The notes under the pieces: generated by a model
Databases searched by the model: none
What the model saw: the letters and a program-made list of their open reading frames with translations, nothing else
Told to the model about the DNA's origin: nothing
Origin: Antedon bifida
Taxonomy: Eukaryota; Echinodermata; Crinoidea; Comatulida; Antedonidae
Reading direction: 5' to 3'
Length of the DNA: 64,000 nt
NCBI GenBank assembly: GCA_963402885.1
Contig: OY727100.1
Location: 16,647,395 to 16,711,394, forward strand
Shown here: positions 37,895 through 49,800 of the stretch, piece by piece
Layout: each line of letters begins with the position of its first letter
How positions within the stretch are numbered: position 1 is the stretch's first letter
Made by a program: the position numbers and the translations under genes

Positions 37895-40800
37895 GTAAGT
37901 TATCTTCTTGAATTATATTACTGTGTGCGTTTTAATTCATAGAAATTCTATATAGTCATAGTCTATTAAATGTTACATAATGTACTATAGTGATGTACGT
38001 TTATGTTAGGCCTATCTACTTAGTCGATTAAAAAACGTATATTCGTCTACTGGTTATACAATTATCATAATAACTGTGTGCCGTAGTTCTCATCTTCGTG
38101 ACGTTTTACATTGTAGTAGTATATCTATCTCATCAACTATCTCATCAAATTATACAATCGTCGCTGTCCAAATCACGTATAACCCCGATTCTATGTAGGC
38201 CTATTATCTCAACTATGGCATTACCTGTATCTGTACAATTAGGCACATTAATTTTGTATATCATCACATGTGACAATTATATTAGGCTTATACATATAAT
38301 ACATCTGTCACATGTGAATATACTGATGTGACAAATTGTACAGTACCAAGAATCGACTACCTTTGAGGAATCCTGAGAAAGAAGTCAATAATGATTTTTT
38401 TATTTTTATAGTGCGTAGTCAAATTGCTATATTATGACCAATTTATATTCGATATTATTATTATACAACCGTATTAGATTTGGATGTTACTATAAAGCTG
38501 TTCACACATAATGACCCAAAGGGTGTCATAAATCAAGAATTTAGGTTCTGATAAATTGTGTTACATATTCAGAATCTTGAACTAAACAGTTTTCCGTAGG
38601 CCTAAATAAATTGAACCAAGGTAGAGAGATCCTGCTCTGATTAAATCAGAGTTGTAAATGTGTTTGTGAAGAGCGCAGATAGAAAATCCACACCGTTATT
38701 GAGAGGTTGAGTTTGAAAGGAATTACTTGGTAACAGAATAGTAACAGGATGTATAGTAAATAATATAATAATAAAATCTCTTGACATTTTAAGATTACCT
38801 AAATTATATCTCGGAATCAACCACTCAGCACTTCCCGATCACCCGGTGGTTTAAAATCATATTAGGCCTATTTAGATCAACTCTTATAAATCTGTGAATT
38901 GTAAGTAGACTGGTGGATCTACATTCGTTTAAAAACGAGGTATATGCGTACTTTCTGTACCGACCATACTAGGCCTAAAAGCGGTGTTCTAACCGAAAAA
39001 AACTGGTTACTGTAACTTAGTTTGTTTTAATCTAGTCTACCTTTATTTTTTATACTCATATATTTTTATATTGTATGTTTAATTGTGTTAAGTTAAGGAT
39101 GCACCATTGTTATGTGTGCCGCTGTTCAAAAAGCGTTTTCCGAATAAATTATTATTTATTATTATTATATATAGCAAGAATTGAAGACACTAAAGGGTTA
39201 AAAAAGACAGCACGGAAACAATGCTCAATTTATAGTTGTGACGTATCAGAGAAAAACAATTCTCTGCAATGTCTGTCTACATACAAATCATAAACCATTG
39301 TAATTGTCTTTATATGTATGACTTATCTATCTAAACAGGCAAGTAATTTACAAGCTATACCATGCACTTATGTTATTACTTGTTTTTCGAACCTTAACAG
39401 ATTTATGAGATTATGAGATATTTTAACGATTATTAGTTCATTAACCGGTTGAGAAACTATTTTTATTATTTTTTCAATATAACAATACAATAATTAACAA
39501 TTCTGTAGGCAACATTCGTATAAATAAGATTATCTACATTAATAAGTGTATAAGAAGACGCCTTCGGAGCCCAACCACTGTGCCTATCCTGTAAATAGGA
39601 GGGGCTGAGGTTGGTCGCGTTAACATTTAAGTGTCTCCTCCCTAATACGGTATACCAAAGCAAAACGCGTTAGCTCATGAATATTCATGATGTTATTATT
39701 GTTATATTACGTTGATATTAAAAGTAATTCAAAACAGATTCATGTTGATAATTATGTATATACAGAAACCTTATTACTATTAATGTATGCCTTATCAATA
39801 TTCATGATTACAAAATATCTTAATATCATATTAAAAGAAGTACAGTTTTTTAATCACGTCATTGCAATATACCATATTATCCTTTAATTTATCATGTTTT
39901 TAAGCGATTGATAAATCAATTGGCTTTCACCACGTTATAAATGATGAATTATAGCGGTAATGAGAGTGCAGGTATTGACATTAAAATGCCATTAGTGAAG
40001 ATGATGGTGACGAGCTGAAGATAAGGAAGATGATGAGGATGAGGATGATGAAGGTGGTGGGGTGATTAAAATGGATAAAGATGATAAGAAATGATGAAAA
40101 AAAAATCATAAGAATGATAAGAAAAGGTGATAAAGATATGATGGTAATGATAAAGATGATGATGAAGGTGATGGGGTGATTAAAATGGATAAAGATGATA
40201 AGAATGATAAGAAAAGGTGATAAAGATAATGATTATAGGGTGATGGGGTGATTAAAATGGATAAAGATGATAAGAATGATAAGAAAAGGTGATAAAGATA
40301 ATGATGATAGGGTGATGGAGTGATAAAATGGATAAAGATGATAAGAATGATAAGAAAAGGTGATATAGATAATGATGATAGAGTGATGGGGTGATTAAAA
40401 TGGATAAAGATGATAAGAATGATAAGAAAAGGTGATAAAGATAATGATGATAGGGTGATGGGGTGATTAAAATGGATAAAGATGATGATGATGATAAGAA
40501 AAGGTGATAAAGATGATGATAATGATAAAGATGATGAAGACGATGATATGGTGATTAAAATGATAATGATGAGAATGACCAACAAAGGGTGATAATGGTG
40601 ATGAAATGTTGATATCACAAAGATGAAAAAGACAACAATGACGTTCAGGAGAATGAACATGTTAAGAAGGGTGAACATGCTGATAGAAAGACGATACTCA
40701 TATAGACGAGAGGGCCGAAAAATTAAACTTAAAAGCAAAAAAAAAATCATTGTTATACGGCCACTTTAATTCATGTCACCTTAATAATGTAGATGCATAG

Positions 40801-43800
40801 GTTGTGTAATCAAAAAGAACACGTGATTAATGTTTCGAATTCTAATGAGAAGTCTCTCATTTTGTCGATTTGTTAAACTCTTCAAACCCACGCACCATGC
40901 TATTTTAATATTAAAGGTGGTAAATCAATGATAAAGAAATAAACGGCTGGATGTATACTATACTATGAAACCAAATTTAACTCATTATGCAATATGTACT
41001 CCAATTTTCAACCAGCATGATAGAGACTATAGGCTACTAGGGTAGATTGACATGTAGGCCTATTATTCCGTCTATTATAAAAGCGCAGTTTCCACTACAG
41101 AGACGCAACGCAAAGACGTAGACGCAATGCAAGCGACGAATTGACCAATGACAAGCAACAGTTCAAATAATCTATCGTTTGTGATTGGTCAAATCACTCT
41201 ACGTTGCGCTTATGTCCTTGTGTTGCGTCTCAGTGGATCAAACCATTTAGTGGATCAAACCAAACATAAATTCCCGTTCCTCTTCCGTTGCTATCTGAAT
41301 TCGACTGGGCGTTACGGTACCATTTTAAATGTGACGCAAAGAAAAACACAGTTGTGACGTAGTAGGTTTCTTGTATAGTAGGCCTATGCACGACGCGCAA
41401 CAATAACCCAATAAAGTGTGTTCACACTATAACGCGCGTGCGTTTGTAATTATAATTGGATTTAGTTACTTTTGATTGCGCCTGCGAATATTTATTTCAA
41501 TGAAAAGGTCAATGAGTGTGCTATGTAAGTGATCAAATAGTTTTTCATCACATAATTTGTCAAATGATATTCGCGTTTGGATGTACACAGCCGGGTGGTT
41601 GTTGACGCGATGTTGATAACATGTCACATAGAATTATGCCGTCAGCGAAACTCTTCTTGAACCTTAAATCACCTCATTTCATGAGATAAATTTAGATGTC
41701 CATTCATATCATTTAGTCTTACTGACACAAAACATTGTATTCGTCAAACTGAGATACATTGTGACATTATCATTTCTAGGTTCATGAAGTCGTTTAGCCA
41801 TACAAGTTACTAATAATATTCATTAAATGTTTTGTTAAATTTAAAAAGAATCAGGAAAAATGATAATTGTTCTTATAGAGATTTTAGCCTTATAATAAAT
41901 AGATTTATATATATTAGTTTCACAGATAAAACCATAAAAAACATGCGCTTAGAAAAAAATAAGGATGACGCACGAAAAGTAAATAATGATAATGTGTATC
42001 TATTTTTGTACGCGCGCGTCTCTTTGCGATATATAGTTGACGCTATCCACCGCTTAATTTCGTGCTTCTAGCTAAAATAATCAAATAAAATGAGTTAAAA
42101 TCTGACCTAAAAAAATTTGACCTTATATATATCGTTTCTTTTAAAAATAATAATAATCGCCTTAACCTACAAAATATAAAGAGCAACTTGATTTACTTAT
42201 CTGATATAATGACCAGATTATAAGGAAAAGTTACATAAGATGTGTGACGTCATATTCATACCGTGAGCGGGTAGATTATTTCGTACATTAATGTTAAAAT
42301 GAACTATTTCTACAGTAATTTAATTCATCTTATTAGGCTATACAGTTTAGTAATTATCAACTTAGAAATAGTACCGAATTATTAAACAGACAAAAAAAGT
42401 GGATTTTGAGAAGTAATCACCTACTAAATATGACCGTATTCCGTTCAGATTTAATGAAAAAATATTTTCATGTAACAGGCTAAGTGTAAATTATTAACAT
42501 TGTCATTGAGTTCAAATTGTTGGTATTTCATAATCAAACAAGGTAAAATCAAACTTATATTTGTTGTAAAACGCTGCAATGTGAGGAGGTGACACACGTG
42601 ATAAATGCTTTCGAAGTTCATCTAGGTGAGAACTGTTGGTAAAATACGAACCGGAGGTTCCCGGAAAATGCACGTGACCAGCGCCACTTTTTGTCAAAAT
42701 ATATTTTGCGTCGTTGTCAACGTCTTCCAACTTCCCAATAATGTCGTAATGTATGTCACAAGGAAAACATAACCTGTGCGCTGCCCTCCAATGCGCATTG
42801 TCTGTTGAGCGCATTTCTGAAATTACAAACTCAAAAAATTCTTCAAATCGAATATCATATGTTTCGCTGATGTTAGACTTCAGTCGAAACTTACGTATGA
42901 TTCGTTTTCCTACTTGATTCTGCATAGCTGTTGTTTTGTTTTTGCTGGCTTTTAATTTATCGTTGAAAGCGGATAATAAGCGGGAGAAGGGGTGCCGTAC
43001 AAACATGAATTTTGTGTATGTTTCTAGTATCTCTTTCTGTTTCTCTGGAGAATATTTATGTAGTTGTGGGATCTTGGATTTCCATGCAGTGTTGACTGAA
43101 CGACGGGACAAGGCCAAAGCGTGTGGGTAATCCACATAGCCTTTTAAGTACAGGAATACTCTACTCCAAGTTGTGCTTGCGGCTTTAGGTATCTGGCAGT
43201 ACACTAACTTGTACTTTTCATCAACTAGAAGATGTGGTAAATGCGTCATTTTCGGTATATCGGCTTCATATTTTTTACACATTTGCATGGTATGATTTGC
43301 TCGAAGTTCGTGGATGATTCGGTACTTAGACATGAAATTATCCAGATCCGCCTCTCTTGTTTTCTTAAACGAAAATAACATAATATTTTTTTTCATGATT
43401 TATTGATGAAAACAATGGAATCTTTACCAACATTTGTGTTATAAAATCTCTAAAGGTCACTTAAAAAAAATAGGCCTATTTTTGACAAACTTTATTGGTC
43501 ACAACTGCACTATTCCGAATTTGCTTGGGAAAAAATTATAAGACGTTTAAAAAATAAATAATCTTTACAGAAAATTAAAAAACTAGAGTAATTGCGAGTT
43601 ATTAAAATGTTGTTGAGATTATAATGTGCGCATTTGCGAGATTTTTAGCGTCTCAAGAATCATAAATTTCGTGTGTTTCAATAGGAATGGATACGAACGA
43701 CAATCAAAACTCACCTTATATTTAAAAATATTTAAAATAACTTAAACGGTTTACCTTGTTCGTTTCCACGTTCATGGGCTGTAAAATTACAGATTTTCGT

Positions 43801-46800
43801 CTTATAACATCCTCTATATAATTGGGTAAATAAATAATTGATAATGAACTTCATATTCGCCTCATTTAGGTGTTATTTTGATTTCTTAAAAAGGTCCTTA
43901 GGTCTATCTTCGTTTTTCCAAACTTTCTTGAAAATATTAAAATGGCTGTCGACAGGAACAACGGAACAGACATAGATTGGAGGACCATTATGTTTTTTTT
44001 GTCACTGTAACATCCGTCTGAACTGATGAGCAATTAGGTTTCTTAACCAAAACCGGATGTTAGCAGACGAGCAATATTACAATATGTTAATTTCGTTTTT
44101 TCTGTAATGGCAGAACATGGAGACGTTATAACACTCATTTTATTGTGGTAATATAAACAAAATCAAAATAGGTGTCTGTAAAGGTTCATTTTGTTTCAGT
44201 TATTCTAGATTTCAGAATTCCTTCATCAGGCCTACCTATGGACGGCTGATTAAACAGACGAATATCGCCCCCTAAATGAGACAATAACGATCAAAACATA
44301 GACGCTAAATATCGATATTCAAGGAAAGAATGTGTAAATTTAACCCTTCCCGTGGACCTTACAGATCGTACTAAAACCCGCATCCTATTCCAAGATGTGA
44401 TTAATTAATTAATTAGTGTAATTTCACTCTTCCCTGGTCTAGCCTCTATCCAGGAATTTAACATTTTGCCTGTCCTAGTAAAAATATACAAGTAAACAAG
44501 TACGATAACAAAGATAAAGACTATATAGAAGAAATAAAACTTAAGTTTAAGTGAAATCCGACAAAATAGAGAAAGATAGAGAAACTTAATTCATATACCT
44601 TTGGAATGTAGTATCAGCATATAAAACAAAGTTGAGAAAACCAGGAACACTACAGTAAAAGTAAATGCTCGGAAAGTAGTTAGTCTCTTCATCGCAAGGC
44701 TTGTACCATAGAGCTGTAGATTTGCACACAAAAAAAGACATCAACCGCAATTGAACAAATATGCCTGTGACAATGAAATTACTTGGCCGTAGTTAAAACT
44801 TTATTTTAGATGAGTACATACATAATTCGGATTGCCTACATCATCAACAAAGACCAGTGAAAGTAAATGCTCGGAAAGTAGGCTTGAATCATGCACACAA
44901 AAAAGACATCAACAATGTCCAAATGTCTGAAAATTACTTGAGTGTAGCTAATTTTCTTTTAGATAGTAATACGAACAAACTTTTTTGTGAGTTGAGGGAG
45001 CCAACAAAGATGGCCCAACCCTAACTCTAACCCATTACAAACTTAATAAACTAATTAAACGTGCTGCCCGTATTATCACTTTCTCTCACTATCTCGCCCC
45101 TTCCCAACCTTTATTTAAAAAACTCAATATACTTAGTCTTCATGATCTATTTACAACACAAATATCTTCCTTTATTTGTCAATTCTTTAATACCAAACTT
45201 CCTGAGACAATGTCTAATCTATTTTAATATTTTAAAATTCATCATACAAAATCACACAAGTACAATTTACGTATCGACAATACATTTCAGCATCTTGATG
45301 TACCTCCTTTTAGACTGAACATTTCCGAATATTTTATTTCTATTTCAGGACCGCGAATCTGGAATGATCTTGATGACAAACTAAAGCATTTTAAATCTCT
45401 TTATACTTTTCGTAAAAATGTTAAAAAATATCTTATTTCTTTATACTAATTTAAATATTATTATGATTGTAGTACACTAAATGTATCTATTTTTCATTCA
45501 TATTTATTATTTTAAGTGGTAAATTTTATTAGTTTATATGTATGTGTATTGTTTCTGGGGTCTTTCTCGAGACAAGGAACTTGATTTCTTCTAGAGAAGA
45601 CCCCAAATGATGGCTTATTACCATGTTTCATTTAAATAATGTACACACCTATATATTACACTGTAAACTAATATGCCATTGTTAAACAAATAAATGTTTT
45701 TTGAACTAGAACTATTCAATCTCAATGGGCTCCGGAAAGTTGTTTTTTTTCAAATCTAGGAGGGCATTCTAGCCAGGCTTAGCATAGCCAAGTTAAGCTT
45801 AGCCTAACCTTTAAGTCACACTATATGGACATGATGATGTCATATTACTACCATTATTTGGCACATCACACTTTTTTTGTCCAACTGGTTTGATAGTGTA
45901 GGCAGAGCCTTTAAGCTTAGTCTACACTAGCAAATTTACCGATTTTTTTTAAAGCGAGTTTTCTGTGGTTTGCCGAGGTTTGTCAACTTGTCTCTACACT
46001 TTTGAAAACATTTCTTGACGGAGTTTGCTCGAGTTGCCAAGACTGTTTTCCCACGAGGCGAATCCGACAAATATTCCTTAAATCTGATTTGTTACGCATT
46101 TTTCAGATATCTCATTTTTTCATATATCGCATCTCTCAGATACGGCCGGGTACGGTAGGTCTCGCATGCACAACAAATAATTTCAATTCGCGTGAATGAA
46201 GTCGCAGTGAAAACCCCGCCTTTGGTCCTCACTCAATTCTTTACTGACAATCAGTATAAGCCAAAAATAATGTTTAACATCTAAGTCATTTATGTCGGCC
46301 AATTCACTCATACACTATTCCCAATTAATTGAAGATTAGAAACGGAAATTAACGAAAGATGAGATGATCATTCTAGCCTAAAGTACGCAAGTTCTTCAAC
46401 AGGTGGAAAGTCATCTTGTCAACTTAATTTCTTCAGATGTTTGACCTCTCGCTAGCTTCAACATCTGTCGATATGTACGCATGGTTTGCCTTTCGTCAAA
46501 TTGTGTTCTTTTCATATTTGACAAACAAAAACATGTTTAAAATCTGTTACTCTGATTCTCAACGTCACGATTCTCTTTTATCAAACATGCTCAAATTAAC
46601 CACATAAAACTGGAAATAGCCTAAATTCTAACTGGAAAAATGTCTTCTACTGTATACTGCATCTCCACATGGCAATCAGTTCAGTATCATAGGCATATTC
46701 TGTAAAACAGTGTCACATGTATCACATGTGATACGCCACGATGGTGTCTGATACATGAGACACAAAAATATTCAAACGAAACATTTTTAATCTTGCAAAA

Positions 46801-49800
46801 GTCTTTCATATGAACAGAATAGGTCTATATAAAGTGTTACATAGTATTAATCTATATAGGCCTATCACTTTGTAATAATTTGTCTTCTCGAGATCAGAAT
46901 ATTTAATATTTGAATTATCTGTCATGATAATGTTCCTATAGTTGTCTTTATACTCAGTATCGACCAGAAAATGTTGTTTATGCGAGACGTTGTCGTCTGA
47001 GAAAACAACTCAGACAGCGTGTCGCCAAAAAATTTTAATCTGATATCATTTGGTTTGATATTTAGATACGATCAATATTTGCGTTGGTGCATTACTAACA
47101 TTTTTGCTTCTATATTCTTTAATTTGAATAAGATTAGTCGTTAAATAATGTGTTTTAGAGAGTGAAGATGTTGACTTCGTTTCCTCGACTTCCTTGGCGC
47201 GTTTTTACATTCGCAGACGATAATCCAAGAAAAAATAGTCAAATGATGAACAAAGCTGTTGAACGCTTCGCCCCACACTTGATTTACGGTACTTTTCTAG
47301 CCGAATAGTAGTCGAATAAATGCAGCTATTTTGTATTTTAAAAATATTAAAATTACCTGAATTAGGTACTTTATTGAGGCAGTCGTTGGTTAGTTATGTT
47401 AAGACCAACTCAGACAGCGTCGTACGACAAACCGTATTGTCGGGAGAAAATTAAACATATTTAAAATTCTTCCAACGCCCGACGCTATTTCAAGACGTCT
47501 CGTCGGGATTCAACTCAGATAGCACTGACGAGTCTTCGTACGATGCTGTCTGAGTTGGCCTCAACGCGCACGTTATATTTATATAAATTTGCAGCATTAA
47601 TATGATGGTTAGTTTCTTCTCATATGAATTTATTCGCAGACGATCACTTCTTAATTTACTAAGTGGCTGTGAGGTAAAATACTTACTTCGTTAAGTGAAT
47701 TAGAATAATTGACTATATTATTTTAAATATTATACACCCTCTCCCATACAACCCCTCCGCTACCTATCCTAACCGCTACTATATTAGCCACCGATTTTAA
47801 TTCAATTGAATTAAATTAGTTTGAGCATAACATGAAGAAAACAATTTGAATTCGATATTGTTGTATATTATGGCCACGTGACTCTGGTAATGAAAACAGA
47901 TAGTCTGCCTATGGTTATATAAAGCACGTGCATAATCATTCAAGCTTAAAGTAAAAATCTTTAATTTACACAATATGTTATTATTGAATCTGACAGTGAT
48001 GAATCAACAAACCCCGATGAGCACTGTTATCGTCTGAAGTATGTCGTAGGGAACGTATGCTCCACCCCACCCACCCAACAAAAAAAAAAGAAACAGATAA
48101 TAAGTTTGTAAGCCAACCTAGATGAGTTGCCTGCTGGGTAGGATAGGCCACGGTACTTATAGAATTGGTCAAATTTTTACGAGCAGATCTATTTTCTGGC
48201 ACTGCTTAAGGAACGCAGGTTACCAAGAAAAATACAATTGACAACGTAAAATGTTACGTTAAACTCTCTGCATATTTCTACTATCAGCCAAAACCATAAC
48301 TTATATTTGAATATGGTGCTAAATTACGAAACCCGTCGTTTCAAATTGGTATTTTTTTATCAAAATATATCTACTATTAATAAACCGTTTTATTTTATAT
48401 TTATAGTAAATATTGATGATTATTGCCAGTGGGCAAGCTATATACAACTGAGTCAGCACGACGGCCTGATCACTTTCACTGCGCCCGCAAACACATTGAT
48501 TCCCAACAGCGGACTAGGATCTTGTGACATCACTTTCAAAGCACCAATAGGAATGCAGATATACCTTCAACTGAATTCCCTGTACGCAATGGCGGCAAAT
48601 TTAAACGAATGCGATACAACGTGGATGTCTATTATTGGCGGGAAAGTACTAGACTCTTCTAACTTACTTACACCTCGAAAAGGTCTCTGTGGGAACTTCA
48701 CTTCACACGTACCCGGTCCATATACCACATCTGGAAACTATTTAAGAATTATTTTAAGAAGAACTGTTCGGAAAAACTTTGGACCGTTAGAATTACGATT
48801 AAATTTTAGCTTGTTTTGGGATACAAAATCACAAATTGGTGAGGTTTTCATTTCATAATTCTGTATTGTGTTCATTCAATATAAAATAACTTAAATAATA
48901 TACACATAGACAATATAATTGTTCGCTTGCAACTTGTATTTAGCTTTAGTCATTACAATGAGTTAGGATCAAATTTAACAAGGCCATATACATGGCTGCA
49001 GTCGCGTGCTCAAGTTAGTGTTTACCGACCAACCGATCGACCAACCGACCGACCGACCGATCGATCGACCGACCGACCTATAGTGAGCTGTTGCACGCGA
49101 CTATTAAAAGCACCGATTTTTGCTTTACTTTTACAATATGGAAACATGTCCTGATTGTCTCGGCCTATACATTGTTCGGCTGTTTGAACCATATGCCGTT
49201 ATTTGTTTCAATCAATCAATCAATCAATCAATCATAAAGCGTTTATCTTTTATCTATCTCCCCAGTTAGTATACCTAGCTGTTATGCATGTGACAATGCG
49301 ACGAAGTGTATAGATTATTGCCTACGGTGTAATGAACGTAATAACTGTCAAGATAGGAGTGACGAAGAGGAGGCACTATGCGACACGTTACGTGGTAAGC
49401 ATGCACGTACATTATATTCATTATGAAACACGGCGTCAGTGCATTTTAAATACACTTTACATTGCTTCCGTAAGATAGTAGCTTGGTACTGTAAGACAGA
49501 AATAATAACAACTATAGTTTCTACTGAACACATTGATGACGATAATATTGATCATGACATCATGATCAGGAACTACGAGGGCGACAACAAAAAGAATGAC
49601 GATGATTACGATGACAATGGAGTTGATGATGATGATGATGCATGATGAATAATATACAGTAAACTATACTTCAACTACGGAACGTCAGCAGTGCATCAAA
49701 ATAATGAAATGTTATTTTATTTAACAGGAAACAAACCATTGGATCTATTTACCTCATCGCAATTATTGGCAGTAGTGTTTGCCATAGGCGTCACTCTCAT

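Larger units (their letters stand above)
37895..48406 (+). other. Gene A intron 1 (10.5 kb)
   Basis: Donor GTAAGT, acceptor TTTATAG. Contains Gene B on the opposite strand, the 72-bp array, MITEs of families A, B and D, and the non-LTR 3' end. The 37,900-39,900 part is plain AT-rich sequence. Confidence 0.65.

Noticed and set aside
40106-40750. 214-codon minus-strand frame (Ser/Leu/Ile/His-rich)
   Set aside because: It is the complement of the 72-bp GAT-rich minisatellite; periodic translation without any family signature.
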